In this document: positions 9,842 to 18,807 of the stretch, piece by piece
Layout: every line of letters begins with the position of its first letter
Position numbering within the stretch: the first letter of the stretch is position 1
DNA from: Eubacterium sp.
GTDB taxonomy: Bacteria > Bacillota > Clostridia > Oscillospirales > Acutalibacteraceae
Direction: 5' to 3'
Assembly: GCA_017450645.1 (NCBI GenBank)
Contig: JAFSTE010000021.1
Span: 62,001 to 126,000 of the forward strand
DNA length: 64,000 nt
Position numbers and translations under genes: made by a program
Notes under the pieces: model-generated
Database searches by the model: none
What the model was told of the DNA's origin: nothing
The model's input: only the letters and a program-made list of their open reading frames with translations

Positions 9842-11650
9842 TTATTCTACAGTAACGACTTTTGCAAGGTTACGCGGCTTGTCAACATCAAGACCTTTAT
9901 CGCTGGATACATAATATGCGAGAAGCTGCATTGCAACTACCGCGGGAATAGCCATAAAGTCGTCGCTGAGATTAGGCAGAGCGAACGAACAGTCAACATC
10001 CTTAGACTGCAGGCTTTCTTTAATAAAGGTTACAACCTCGGCACCTCTTGACTGTACCTCGCGGATGTTCGACACCTGCTTTGACATCAGCGCGTCCTGC
10101 GTCATAAGCGCGATTACAGGCGTCTGGCTCGTAATAAGTGCGATTGTGCCGTGCTTAAGTTCACCCGATGCAAACGCTTCGGAATGGATATACGAAATCT
10201 CTTTGAGCTTAAGCGAAGCTTCGAGCAGCGACGGATAGTCAAGCCCCCTGCCAATCATAAAGGTGTGCTCGGCAGTGAGGAGTCCGTTTGCAAGAAGGTG
10301 AATATCATTACGCCTGTTCAGTATATCCTCAACAGCCGACGGGATTTTCTTAAGTTCCGATACAAAATTCTGTACGCTGTAGTCGTTAAGATTTCCCCTG
10401 AGCTGAGCCATCTTAGCAGTAATAAGATAGAAAACCGCAACCTGCGTGGTGTACGCCTTGGTCGAAGCAACGGCGATTTCGGGACCTGCATTTGTATAAA
10501 TTACATTCTCGCTCTCGCGCGCGATTGTTGAGCCCTTGACATTAACGATAGAAAGCGACCTTGCGCCCCTGCGTCTTGCGTATTTAAGCGCTTCAAGCGT
10601 GTCGATGGTTTCCCCGCTCTGAGATACGCAGATAACAAGCGTTTTATCGTTAATAATCGGGTCGTTGTACATATACTCGCTAGCCATATTAACGGTAACG
10701 GGAACATGGCAGACCTTTTCGATAAGGTGCTTGCCGATAAGACCCGCGTGCATAGCGGTTCCGCAGGCAATAACTGTGATATTGTCACAGTCGGTAAAGA
10801 TGCTGTCGTCAACATTCTCCGCCGAAAAGTCGGGCATATCGTCCTTAATACGGCTTGAAATAGTCTTTTCTATAACCTCGGGCTGCTCCATAATCTCTTT
10901 TTCCATAAAGAAGGGATAGCCCTTTTTGCCGCTGTTTTTAATATCCCAGTCGAGTGTAAGCATATCGGGCTCAATCTTGTTACCCTCAAAGTCACAAATA
11001 GTAAAGCCCTCGCCCGAAATCTCCGCAACCGAGAACTCGGGAAGCACAAAGTAATCCTCGCTGTACTCGCCTATAGCGATAATGTCGGACGCGATGTAAG
11101 CGCCGTCCTCGTTCTGACAGCATACAATGGGGCTGACATTACGAACGGCATAGATTTTGTCGGGAATATCGTCGAACATAATAGCAAGACCGAAAGTACC
11201 CGTAATTTCCTGAACAGCTTTTACAATAGCTTCGCTCGGGTTGCCCTCATAGTAAGCGTCGATAAGCGCTGCTACAACCTCGGAGTCGGTCTGCGACTTA
11301 AGCTTAGATGCGATACCGAGCTGATTTTTAATAGCGGCGTAGTTTTCTACGATGCCGTTGTGAACAAGTGTAACCCTGCCGAATTTATGGGGGTGCGAGT
11401 TATTATCGCTTACACCGCCGTGGGTCGCCCAGCGGGTATGACCTATACCCGTAACACCCTTAACAGAGCCGCATTTTTCCTCTAACTTCTCAACCCTACC
11501 CTCGCATTTAGTAACAAGTGTTTCGTTAAAGTCGGGATGATAAACGGCAACGCCCGCGCTGTCGTAACCCCTGTATTCAAGAGTTTTTAAACCTTTGAGG
11601 AGAATTCCCCTTGCTTCGCTATACCCCGTATATCCGATAATTCCGCACAT
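9842..11650 (-). CDS. glmS: Glutamine--fructose-6-phosphate aminotransferase (isomerizing) GlmS
   Basis: Makes glucosamine-6-phosphate from fructose-6-phosphate and glutamine, the entry to UDP-GlcNAc for wall and surface glycans. 602 residues. The N-terminal glutaminase starts MCGIIGYTG, leaving Cys2 as nucleophile, with GHTRWATHG near residue 72. Two SIS sugar-isomerase domains follow (CGTAMHAG and CVSQSGETIDT), and the C-terminus DKPRNLAKVVTVE is the family hallmark. It has its own promoter and terminator. The upstream region to tex is only 147 bases and shows no glmS ribozyme. GlmS feeds the UDP-GlcNAc that the polysaccharide locus at the right of the window would consume. Confidence 0.97.
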   Translation of the reverse strand: MCGIIGYTGYSEARGILLKGLKTLEYRGYDSAGVAVYHPDFNETLVTKCEGRVEKLEEKCGSVKGVTGIGHTRWATHGGVSDNNSHPHKFGRVTLVHNGIVENYAAIKNQLGIASKLKSQTDSEVVAALIDAYYEGNPSEAIVKAVQEITGTFGLAIMFDDIPDKIYAVRNVSPIVCCQNEDGAYIASDIIAIGEYSEDYFVLPEFSVAEISGEGFTICDFEGNKIEPDMLTLDWDIKNSGKKGYPFFMEKEIMEQPEVIEKTISSRIKDDMPDFSAENVDDSIFTDCDNITVIACGTAMHAGLIGKHLIEKVCHVPVTVNMASEYMYNDPIINDKTLVICVSQSGETIDTLEALKYARRRGARSLSIVNVKGSTIARESENVIYTNAGPEIAVASTKAYTTQVAVFYLITAKMAQLRGNLNDYSVQNFVSELKKIPSAVEDILNRRNDIHLLANGLLTAEHTFMIGRGLDYPSLLEASLKLKEISYIHSEAFASGELKHGTIALITSQTPVIALMTQDALMSKQVSNIREVQSRGAEVVTFIKESLQSKDVDCSFALPNLSDDFMAIPAVVAMQLLAYYVSSDKGLDVDKPRNLAKVVTVE

Positions 11651-11683
11651 AAACAGTGCCTCCGTTCAAAATAGTATCAATTA

Positions 11684-11712
11684 ATTATCCCACATATAGT
11701 ATATTTTGTCAA
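11684..11712 (-). promoter_or_regulatory. Sigma-A type promoter of glmS
   Basis: TTGACA (11707-11712), 17-bp spacer, GATAAT (11684-11689) on the minus strand. The leader to the glmS ATG is about 27 nt with CGGAGG as ribosome site. Its -35 box is 26 bp from the -35 box of the divergent tex promoter. Confidence 0.82.
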
Positions 11713-11738
11713 TATATATTTTACTTTAATAATATATG

Positions 11739-11767
11739 TTGAAAATTACTCAATTATTTGATACAAT
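11739..11767 (+). promoter_or_regulatory. Sigma-A type promoter of tex
   Basis: TTGAAA (11739-11744), 17-bp spacer, TACAAT (11762-11767), about 30 bases before the tex ATG at 11798, which has AAAGGA upstream. Divergent from the glmS promoter. Confidence 0.7.
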
Positions 11768-11797
11768 AGGACTATTCTATCGCAAAGGACTACAAAT

Positions 11798-13945
11798 ATG
11801 GATATTCTAAAACAGTTAGTACAGGAGTTTTCGCTTAAACCCTGGCAGGTTGAAAACACGGTAAAGCTTATTGACGACGGAAACACGATACCGTTTATCG
11901 CCCGTTACCGTAAGGAAGCTACGGGCTCACTCGACGACCAGCTGCTCAGAGAGATGAGCGACAGACTCACCTATCTCAGAAACCTCGAGGAGCAAAAAGA
12001 AAAGGTTATCGCTTCAATAACCGAGCAGGAGCTTATGACCGAGGAAATAATGCAGGCTATCGAAAACGCAAAGACAATGACCGAGCTCGACGATATTTAC
12101 CGTCCGTTCAGACCTAAGCGTAAAACGAGGGCTTCAGTCGCTAAGGCTAAGGGCTTACAGCCGCTTGCAGACAGAATACTCGAACAAAACAAAGCCGACG
12201 ACCCGTTTGAACTCGCAAAGGAATATATCAACGACGAGGTTGAAACCGCAGAGGACGCTCTGCAGGGCGCGCGCGACATTATTGCCGAAGCTATTTCGGA
12301 TAACGCCGAGGACAGAAAGCTGCTGCGCTATGCGCTCAGAAGTAACGGCATTATTACTACATCAGGCGCTGAGGAGGAGCTCGGCGTATATGAAATGTAT
12401 AAAGAATACAGCGAACCGGTAAAGTCTATCGCGCGACACAGAGTGCTTGCTATTAACCGCGGCGAAAAAGAGGGCTTCCTTAAAGTCGGAATTGATTTTG
12501 ACAAGACTATTGCAACCGACATTTTAAAAGGCCGCCACTGCGAGGGTGTAAGCAAGAGCACCGACGAGGTTATTACTGCTATCGAGGACGCGTTTACAAG
12601 GCTTATATTCCCCTCTATCGAGCGCGAAATCAGAAACGAGCTTACCGACAGCGCTAACGAAAGCTCGATTAAGGTATTCAGCGAAAACACACGCAATCTG
12701 CTTATGCAGCCGCCCGTTAAAGGCAGGGTTACTATCGGTCTTGACCCCGGATACAGAACGGGCTGTAAGGTTGCGGTAGTAAGCGAAACCGGTAAGGTGC
12801 TCGACACAGGTGTTATCTACCCCGCCCCGCCGCACAGCAAGATTGACGAAGCTAAAAAGATTATCAAGACGCTTGTTAAAAAGCACGATGTTAAGATGTT
12901 CGCTATCGGCAACGGTACCGCGTCGCACGAAACAGAGGTTTTCGCCGCAGAGGTTATAAAGGAGCTTGACTGCGGTATAACATATATGGTTGTAAGCGAA
13001 GCGGGCGCGTCGGTTTACAGCGCGTCTAAGCTTGCCGCAGAGGAATTCCCGCAGTTTGATGTAAGCCTGAGGAGTGCGGTTTCTATCGCAAGAAGGCTTC
13101 AGGACCCGCTCGCAGAGCTTGTTAAAATCGACCCGAAGGCAATCGGCGTCGGTCAGTACCAGCACGATATGCCTCAAAAGGAGCTTGGTGCAGCGCTCGA
13201 CGGTGTAGTTGAGGACTGCGTAAACTCGGTAGGCGTTGACCTTAATACCGCTTCCCCGCAGCTTCTCAGCAGAGTTGCAGGAGTAAGCAGCGCGGTTGCA
13301 AAGAATATAGTTAAATTCAGAGAGGAAAACGGCGAGTTCACCTCGCGCAGTCAGTTAAACAAGGTATCTAAGCTCGGACCTAAGGCGTTTGAGCAGTGCG
13401 CGGGATTTTTAAGAGTTGCCGAGAGTAGTAATGTTCTCGACAACACCGCCGTTCACCCTGAAAGCTACAAGGCGGCTAAGGAACTCTTGAAAATCTGCAA
13501 GGTCAGCGACGAGGATGTCAGAAGCGGCAACATCGCGCCGATAACGCTTAAAATCAAGGTTGAAGGCACTTCCGCGCTCGCGGCAGAGCTCGGTATCGGC
13601 GAGCCGACGCTTAAGGACATTGTGTCCGAGCTATCAAAGCCGGGACGCGACCCGCGTGACGAGCTGCCGCAGCCGATGCTAAGAAGCGACGTTATGGGCA
13701 TCGAGGACCTTAAGGCAGGTATGGAGCTTAAGGGTACGGTACGAAATGTTATCGACTTCGGCGCGTTTGTGGATGTCGGCGTGCATCAGGACGGACTCGT
13801 TCACATCAGCCAGATTACCAACCGCTATATCAAGCATCCATCGGATGTGCTCAAAGTCGGCGACATTGTGACGGTGTGGGTGCTCGACGTTGACGTCAAG
13901 CGCAACCGCATATCCCTGACAATGAAAGAGCCAAAAAATAAATAA
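11798..13945 (+). CDS. tex: Tex family RNA-binding transcription accessory protein
   Basis: Cytoplasmic nucleic-acid-binding protein conserved across bacteria; the family is linked to transcription and stress tolerance, but its exact role is unsettled. The 715-residue protein has the standard order: an N-terminal Tex helix-rich region, a YqgF-like RNase H fold starting at GLDPGYRTGCKVAVV (about residue 313), helix-hairpin-helix repeats (LLSRVAGVSSAVAKNIV and SKLGPKAFEQCAGFLR), and a C-terminal S1 domain (ELKGTVRNVIDFGAFVDVGV, then HISQI). It has its own promoter and no terminator before the next small gene, so the two may be co-transcribed. No missing domain. Confidence 0.95.
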   Translation: MDILKQLVQEFSLKPWQVENTVKLIDDGNTIPFIARYRKEATGSLDDQLLREMSDRLTYLRNLEEQKEKVIASITEQELMTEEIMQAIENAKTMTELDDIYRPFRPKRKTRASVAKAKGLQPLADRILEQNKADDPFELAKEYINDEVETAEDALQGARDIIAEAISDNAEDRKLLRYALRSNGIITTSGAEEELGVYEMYKEYSEPVKSIARHRVLAINRGEKEGFLKVGIDFDKTIATDILKGRHCEGVSKSTDEVITAIEDAFTRLIFPSIEREIRNELTDSANESSIKVFSENTRNLLMQPPVKGRVTIGLDPGYRTGCKVAVVSETGKVLDTGVIYPAPPHSKIDEAKKIIKTLVKKHDVKMFAIGNGTASHETEVFAAEVIKELDCGITYMVVSEAGASVYSASKLAAEEFPQFDVSLRSAVSIARRLQDPLAELVKIDPKAIGVGQYQHDMPQKELGAALDGVVEDCVNSVGVDLNTASPQLLSRVAGVSSAVAKNIVKFREENGEFTSRSQLNKVSKLGPKAFEQCAGFLRVAESSNVLDNTAVHPESYKAAKELLKICKVSDEDVRSGNIAPITLKIKVEGTSALAAELGIGEPTLKDIVSELSKPGRDPRDELPQPMLRSDVMGIEDLKAGMELKGTVRNVIDFGAFVDVGVHQDGLVHISQITNRYIKHPSDVLKVGDIVTVWVLDVDVKRNRISLTMKEPKNK

Positions 13946-13971
13946 TGTGTGCAGAAAGGATTTAAAACAAT

Positions 13972-14517
13972 ATGACTTTTTCTACAGACACAAACGGAAG
14001 CAAAGAGTTTTATGACGAATTTCACGGCACAACCACAATGTATAAATCGCTGTTCAAAAAGCCAAACACTAAGGTTGTTCCGCTTACAAAAAGAATTACA
14101 AAAAATGCAGTATCTATGTCTATTTTGCTTGTTTTATTTATCGTATTATACTTTCTGAGTTTTGACAAATTTGCATTATTTGTAGTTGCTTTTTTGGCTG
14201 CCGTTGAGGTATTAATGCTTTCACTATTAATTATTACTAATAAATTAATTCGTCAGGAAATGGCAAGAGCCGTACCCTCCGAGGTCACTATTGACAACAC
14301 CGGAATTCAGTTTAAAAACGATAACGGAGTTTTTAAAATGAATTGGGAAAAGACAAAGTTTATATTGATTAATAAATACTCAATCGTATTTGCACCGATG
14401 GATAAAAATGCTATATCCTTGGCATTGGATACCGACTGCAAAGACTTAGTGCTTGAAGGACTAAAAGAAGTCGGCAAAGAAGGTTTAGTTGTTGACAACA
14501 CTGATTTATATAAATAA
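13972..14517 (+). CDS. YcxB-like membrane protein of unknown function
   Basis: 181 residues. A polar N-terminus of about 45 residues is followed by two closely spaced hydrophobic helices (about residues 46-62 and 66-87) and a soluble C-terminal domain reading SEVTIDNTGIQFKNDNGVFK. That layout, two helices then a small beta-rich domain with a W near residue 124, recalls the YcxB-like family, whose function is unknown. Start ATG at 13972 has AGAAAGGA upstream. It lies 26 bases after tex on the same strand and ends 3 bases before a strong terminator. The family match rests on pattern only. Confidence 0.6.
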   Translation: MTFSTDTNGSKEFYDEFHGTTTMYKSLFKKPNTKVVPLTKRITKNAVSMSILLVLFIVLYFLSFDKFALFVVAFLAAVEVLMLSLLIITNKLIRQEMARAVPSEVTIDNTGIQFKNDNGVFKMNWEKTKFILINKYSIVFAPMDKNAISLALDTDCKDLVLEGLKEVGKEGLVVDNTDLYK

Positions 14518-14520
14518 TTA

Positions 14521-14541
14521 GAGTGAGGATAATCCTCACTC
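14521..14541. terminator. Bidirectional intrinsic terminator between the YcxB-like and MFS genes
   Basis: 9-bp perfect stem GAGTGAGGA / TCCTCACTC with a 3-nt loop, followed on the plus strand by TTTTGTTTT. It lies between convergent genes ending at 14517 and 14554 and can serve both, though the T-tract on the minus side is weaker. Confidence 0.8.
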
Positions 14542-14553
14542 TTTTGTTTTGCA

Positions 14554-15867
14554 TTATTTGTTATGCTCGGGTAGTGCATTTTTTACGATTTTTGCCGGGA
14601 TGAAGCAGAGTAGCATTACCACTGCTGCGCCGAGAAAAAGCTCCATCGGGTAGACTATATCCGCGTCGTTAGTAACGCCTTTATTGCGGATATTAATTAT
14701 TAACTGCGACACTAACGGTCCGACAATCATCGGGACGAGTACATACATTACCATCCTGCATCCCTGGAAAAGACCTTCTTTGCCCTCGGGGATGTAATCT
14801 CTGTACGATGCGGTAAAGAGTCCCGCCATAACGAGATTAACGCCGATAGTCATAATTCCGCCGACTATCAGAAGCAGCATTAATACTGTCTGATTCTTAC
14901 CGATAAAGAATTTTGACGCCCAGATTATAATACTGCCTACGATACTAATAGTAATTGCGGGATAGTAAAAAAGCTTTTTACCGTACTTGTCCATAGCCGA
15001 CGAAACTAACACCGAGCCGACCGCCGCAACAAGCATAATAATACCGATAGGGATAATATAGTTCGTAATTTTCATAGTGCCTTCGACTATATTAAACAGG
15101 TAGTTTACATACACCTGATACGAAATTGACGCCACCATAAAGCCCGAAAGGCAGATATAAAGCATCTTATTTTCCTTAATAACCGACGGCTTAAGCGAAT
15201 ACAAGAAGTCGGTAATAAAGGCGTTATCGGTATTCGGTTTAATCCCCTGCTTGTCCTTCATAAGAACAAGACCGATTACGCCGCCGATAGTTGTGATAAG
15301 ACCGAGGAGAATAAAAAATTTTTTCCAGTCGTCAGTTGTTGCATCCGCGTTAGTAAGGCTGTCAAAGCCGCCGAACACAACCGCAAGCGCGATAAGCGGC
15401 ATAACGGCAAGCACCGTATCTACCCTCGCTCTGTTAGAGGTATCGGACACGTCGCAAATCCAGGTGTTAAACGCCGCGTCGTTACTTATTGAGCCGATTA
15501 TCGACATCACGCAGTCCATAGCGACAACGAGGATTACCATTAACAGTACCCTCGATTTGTCGGGCTTCATAGGAACAAGGGCGAACATCATAATCGTAAA
15601 GCCCCAGATTACATATCCTACAGTCACAAAGAGCTTACGCTTACCGCATCTGTCGCAAAGCGCGCCGCCGACAAGCGTTGAAAGCGTTGCGAATACTGCC
15701 GAAAACGCGACCATAAGTGTGGTTGCGTACGGGGCTCTCGTAATTTCATTTTGCATAAAGCGCGAGAAGTACATATTCTCAACAACCCACGCGATTTGAC
15801 CGATTAAGCCGAACAGCACAATGGAGCTCCAGGTCCTTGCGCCGAGCTTTACAGTTTTATTACTCAT
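14554..15867 (-). CDS. Major facilitator superfamily transporter
   Basis: 437-residue integral membrane protein with about twelve hydrophobic segments. The loop between helices 2 and 3 reads GGALCDRCGKRKLFV, the typical MFS signature (GxxxDRxGRR), and a related DKYGKKLFYYP occurs in the second half, so both six-helix halves are present. Substrate cannot be read from the sequence; the GxxCDRxGKRK style and long loops resemble the sugar/cation-symporter side of the superfamily, but this is weak. The ATG start has GGAG upstream. It follows the Thr-rich protein gene across a GC-rich hairpin that may limit read-through. Confidence 0.85.
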   Translation of the reverse strand: MSNKTVKLGARTWSSIVLFGLIGQIAWVVENMYFSRFMQNEITRAPYATTLMVAFSAVFATLSTLVGGALCDRCGKRKLFVTVGYVIWGFTIMMFALVPMKPDKSRVLLMVILVVAMDCVMSIIGSISNDAAFNTWICDVSDTSNRARVDTVLAVMPLIALAVVFGGFDSLTNADATTDDWKKFFILLGLITTIGGVIGLVLMKDKQGIKPNTDNAFITDFLYSLKPSVIKENKMLYICLSGFMVASISYQVYVNYLFNIVEGTMKITNYIIPIGIIMLVAAVGSVLVSSAMDKYGKKLFYYPAITISIVGSIIIWASKFFIGKNQTVLMLLLIVGGIMTIGVNLVMAGLFTASYRDYIPEGKEGLFQGCRMVMYVLVPMIVGPLVSQLIINIRNKGVTNDADIVYPMELFLGAAVVMLLCFIPAKIVKNALPEHNK

Positions 15868-15885
15868 ATTTACTCCAAAAGTTAT

Positions 15886-15903
15886 GGGAGGATTGCTCCT
15901 CCC
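15886..15903 (-). terminator. Possible intrinsic terminator or attenuating hairpin before the MFS gene
   Basis: 7-bp stem GGGAGGA / TCCTCCC with loop TTGC lies 6 bases after the stop of the Thr-rich protein gene. On the minus strand it is followed by ATAACTTTT, a poor U-tract, so it may be partial and allow some read-through into the MFS gene. Confidence 0.5.
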
Positions 15904-15909
15904 AGTTAA

Positions 15910-16653
15910 TTATTCGTTTTCTGATTTATTACCTTCACTTGAAGCTGCCGTAGTGGTAGCCTTCTTAGTGGTTGTTGTAGTTGTGGTCGGCTTAGTAGTG
16001 GTAGTAATCTCCGCCTTAGCCATAAGACCTGTATTTGCAACATGGGTAATTTCGGTATTTTTGTCGTAAAAGCCCATCTGCTCGAGAATTGCAAGAACTT
16101 CGTAGTTCAGGAACTTTTCGTTAGCGTTCTCGTCGATAATTTCGTACCTTGTGGTGCTCTTATCCTCATACTCGAGCGCGTCCTGAAGTCCCTCGATACC
16201 GTCAACCTCTTCGCCGTCTACAAAGATATAAACGCCCTTTACAACGATAGTATTCTTAAACTTCTCCTCAATAGAGGTAGTAGCCTCGGTAGTAGTAACT
16301 TTCTTGGTAGTCGTATTATTCTTAACTCCGAACGAGAGATTACCCGTTAAGTAAAGCGCTGCGCCAACAGCTAAAAGTATCGCAATAATAAAGATTACAA
16401 ATACTGCCCTTCCGTGACCCTTTTTCTCTTTTCTGTAACGGTGTCTTTTTAAGGTCGGTCGCTCCTCGTCGGTATGGGTTTCGTTCATTTCGATAGAAGC
16501 GCTCGACTCCTCGTAAGACGCGTCGCCCTTTTTATGTACAACAAGAGGACTGTCAAGCTGGCCTAAAACGCTTTTATTAACTTCGTTTATTTCGTCGTTA
16601 TCGGTAACGATTTTTTCGTTTTCGTCGAGCTGGTCCCTGATTTCATCACTCAT
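15910..16653 (-). CDS. Single-pass membrane protein with Thr-rich linkers, unknown function
   Basis: 247 residues. An acidic cytoplasmic N-terminus of about 85 residues ends in a basic stretch (LKRHRYRKEKKGHGR), then one membrane helix at about 93-113 (VFVIFIIAILLAVGAALYL). Outside are a Thr-rich linker (NNTTTKKVTTTEATT), a compact domain of about 90 residues (TIVVKGVYIFVDGEEVDGIE onward), and a second Thr/Lys-rich tail (TTTTKPTTTTTTTKK). The topology is that of a surface-exposed protein whose Thr-rich segments could be O-glycosylated or act as wall-spanning spacers. No sorting motif or catalytic motif seen. AGGTGAT precedes the ATG; it has its own promoter. I do not recognise the central domain. 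Confidence 0.65.
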   Translation of the reverse strand: MSDEIRDQLDENEKIVTDNDEINEVNKSVLGQLDSPLVVHKKGDASYEESSASIEMNETHTDEERPTLKRHRYRKEKKGHGRAVFVIFIIAILLAVGAALYLTGNLSFGVKNNTTTKKVTTTEATTSIEEKFKNTIVVKGVYIFVDGEEVDGIEGLQDALEYEDKSTTRYEIIDENANEKFLNYEVLAILEQMGFYDKNTEITHVANTGLMAKAEITTTTKPTTTTTTTKKATTTAASSEGNKSENE

Positions 16654-16685
16654 AATATCACCTATTTATATAATTTATTAAAAAT

Positions 16686-16714
16686 AATATAACATATTTA
16701 TATTCTGTTTTCAA
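16686..16714 (-). promoter_or_regulatory. Promoter of the Thr-rich membrane protein gene
   Basis: TTGAAA (16709-16714), 17-bp spacer, TATATT (16686-16691) on the minus strand, about 30 bases before the ATG. Back to back with the ROK promoter; the two -35 boxes are 7 bp apart. Confidence 0.62.
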
Positions 16715-16721
16715 TATTATA

Positions 16722-16750
16722 TTGAATTTTTGCTCATCTATTGCTATAAT
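16722..16750 (+). promoter_or_regulatory. Promoter of the ROK kinase gene
   Basis: TTGAAT (16722-16727), 17-bp spacer, TATAAT (16745-16750) on the plus strand, 28 bases before the ATG at 16779. Confidence 0.7.
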
Positions 16751-16778
16751 TAATATATACTATTTGTGGAGGTGCCAT

Positions 16779-17663
16779 ATGAAAATATTAACCTTTGACA
16801 TCGGCGGCGACTTTATCAAGTACGGCGTTGCTAACAAAAACTTTAAGCTGCTCGAAACACACAGAGTTCCTACCGAAGCTCACAGAGGCGGTCAGGAGCT
16901 TATTGAGCGTATCATTAAGATTATCGAGAGCTACGACGATATTGACCGCGTTGCAGTATCCACAGCGGGTCAGGTCGACAGCGAGAACGGTATTGTCGTT
17001 TACTCAACGGGCAAAATTCCGTACTACACCGGTATGATGGTTAAAAGGCTTATCGAAAACAAGACGGGAATCCCTACATTTGTTGAAAACAATGTTAACG
17101 CAGAGGCTATGGGCGAAGCGATTTTCGGCGCTGCCAAGGGCTGCAGCGATTTTATATCACTCACCTACGGTAACGGTATCGGCGGTGCGCTTTTCATTAA
17201 CGGCAAGCTCTACAAGGGCTCTACCTCATCAGCCGGCGAGCTTGGTCATATTATTACTCACGCAGGCGGCAAGCAGTGTAACTGCGGCGGCGAGGGCTGC
17301 TACGAGTGCTACGCGTCAGCTACAGCGCTTGTAAGCTCGGTTAACAGAGTTGTTAAGGAGCCGCTTGACGCTTTTCAGATTTTTGAAAAAGAGAATTTCG
17401 AGAGACCTGAAATCAGATTCGAGATTGATAAATGGGTTGACGAAATCATTATCGGTCTTATTAACATCATTTACACCTTTAATCCCCCGCTTATCGTACT
17501 CGGCGGCGGCATTATGAACGAGGGATACATCATTGATTTAATCGACCGTAAGATTTATAACAGACTTATGGACAACTACAGAAATGTAAACATTGTACGC
17601 TCAAAGCTCGGCAATAACGCAGCCCTGCTCGGCGTAGCGTACCTCGCATCAAATATTGAGTAA
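16779..17663 (+). CDS. ROK family sugar kinase
   Basis: Probable cytoplasmic ATP-dependent sugar kinase of the ROK family. 294 residues, beginning MKILTFDIGGDFIKYG (phosphate-binding DxGG). The ROK signature region is complete: EAMGEAIFGAAKGCSDFISL with the glycine-rich YGNGIGGALF following, then ELGHI and the zinc site CNCGGEGCYECYAS with its conserved cysteines near residue 170. LGGGIM lies near the C-terminus. No DNA-binding helix-turn-helix precedes the kinase fold, so it is an enzyme rather than a ROK repressor. The start at 16779 has GGAGGT 5 nt upstream; an upstream in-frame TTG overlaps the promoter. Substrate is not readable, glucose or an amino sugar being the usual options. Confidence 0.88.
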   Translation: MKILTFDIGGDFIKYGVANKNFKLLETHRVPTEAHRGGQELIERIIKIIESYDDIDRVAVSTAGQVDSENGIVVYSTGKIPYYTGMMVKRLIENKTGIPTFVENNVNAEAMGEAIFGAAKGCSDFISLTYGNGIGGALFINGKLYKGSTSSAGELGHIITHAGGKQCNCGGEGCYECYASATALVSSVNRVVKEPLDAFQIFEKENFERPEIRFEIDKWVDEIIIGLINIIYTFNPPLIVLGGGIMNEGYIIDLIDRKIYNRLMDNYRNVNIVRSKLGNNAALLGVAYLASNIE

Positions 17664-17668
17664 TATGT

Positions 17669-17692
17669 AAAAGCGCTTATTAAAGCGCTTTT
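17669..17692. terminator. Bidirectional terminator shared by the ROK and cysteine desulfurase genes
   Basis: 10-bp perfect stem AAAAGCGCTT / AAGCGCTTTT with a 4-nt ATTA loop. It begins 5 bases after the ROK stop. On the minus strand it contains the end of the desulfurase gene: its TAA stop lies in the loop and its last codons form one arm. T-rich sequence follows on the plus side (TATTATTTTT). Confidence 0.8.
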
Positions 17693-18807
17693 ATTATTTT
17701 TATAAACTTTTCACACTGGGAGAAGGTGTTGAAGGCGCCGAGGCTAATGCGTACAACACCTCTGTCGGTTGTTTTAAAATGCTCGTGTGCTAGCGGTGAG
17801 CAGTGAAAACCCGCCCTCGTACAAATGCCGTGCTCTGCAAGGAGTGCGGCTGTTTTTTCGCTCGAATAATTTTTGTAATTTAAGGCTATTATCGGGACGG
17901 CTTTATAGCTTTCGGGCGGCGGAGTGTAGAGCTTAACCCCGGGAATTCTGCTGAGTTCAGAATAAAGGTACTTACACATTGCCATTTCATGAGAATAGAT
18001 AGAACTCATTCCCTTTTTGTTGATATAATCAACGCCTGCACCCATTGAAACAATACCGCTGTTATTGAGCGTACCCGCTTCAAAACCCTCGGGCATATCA
18101 TAAGGGTGTTCCAAATCGAGCGAGCTTGTGCCCGTACCTCCCTGCAAAAGCGGCTTAACAGCGCAGTTATTAACAAGCATTGCGCCTGTACCCATAGCGC
18201 CCATAAGCCCCTTATGACCGGCTGTACAAAGAATATCAATATTGTCCTTCTTTACATCCACATCAAGTATCCCCGCCGTCTGCGCGCAGTCGCAAACAAA
18301 AGGTATTCCCCTTCTCTTGCAGTAGTCGCCTATGCGCTTAATCGGAAAGGTTACGCCGAAAACATTACTCGCGTGTGTGCATATAAGCACGCAGGTTTCG
18401 GGCTTGATTTTACGCTTAATATCCATTAATATTTCGCTGTCGTCGTACGAAAACTTAAATGTGTCAAAACAGATTTGTGAGCTTTCAAAAAGCGAATAAA
18501 CAACTCTTGACACGCTGTTATGCTCAAGTGAGGACATAAGAATATGACCGCCCTTTTTTGCACATCCTTTTATCGCAATATTAAGCGCTTCCGTACAGTT
18601 TTTCGTAAAGACAACATTACTTGCGTCCGCGTTAAAAAGTGTGGCAAGCTTCTGCCGTACATCAAACAGCTTTTCGGCAGATTTAACGCTCTCTTTATAT
18701 CCGCCGCGACCGCTGTTGAAGCTGTATTTCAGCTGCGCTTCAAGGGTCTTTAGATATACTGACATCGGTTTCGGATATGAGGTTGCGCTGTTGTCAAAAT
18801 AAATCAC
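17680..18807 (-). CDS. Cysteine desulfurase family protein (class V aminotransferase fold)
   Basis: PLP-dependent enzyme expected to move sulfur (or selenium) from cysteine to a carrier. 375 residues, starting MIYFDNSATSYPKP as in this family. The PLP lysine sits in CTAGHKGLMGAMGTG near residue 195, and the C-terminal TRAGFHCSPLAHE holds the reactive-loop cysteine near residue 336. This is the compact version usually paired with a DUF3343 protein, as here, where it overlaps the upstream DUF3343 gene by 4 bases (ATGA). That pairing points to delivery of sulfur or selenium to a partner rather than bulk Fe-S assembly, since no IscU/SufU gene is adjacent. Specific substrate unproven. Confidence 0.85.
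   Translation of the reverse strand: MIYFDNSATSYPKPMSVYLKTLEAQLKYSFNSGRGGYKESVKSAEKLFDVRQKLATLFNADASNVVFTKNCTEALNIAIKGCAKKGGHILMSSLEHNSVSRVVYSLFESSQICFDTFKFSYDDSEILMDIKRKIKPETCVLICTHASNVFGVTFPIKRIGDYCKRRGIPFVCDCAQTAGILDVDVKKDNIDILCTAGHKGLMGAMGTGAMLVNNCAVKPLLQGGTGTSSLDLEHPYDMPEGFEAGTLNNSGIVSMGAGVDYINKKGMSSIYSHEMAMCKYLYSELSRIPGVKLYTPPPESYKAVPIIALNYKNYSSEKTAALLAEHGICTRAGFHCSPLAHEHFKTTDRGVVRISLGAFNTFSQCEKFIKIIKAL

Noticed and set aside
11651..11797. A glmS ribozyme in the glmS leader
   Set aside because: The promoter leaves a leader of only about 27 nt and the whole intergenic region is 147 bases, shorter than the known ribozyme; no core motif was seen.
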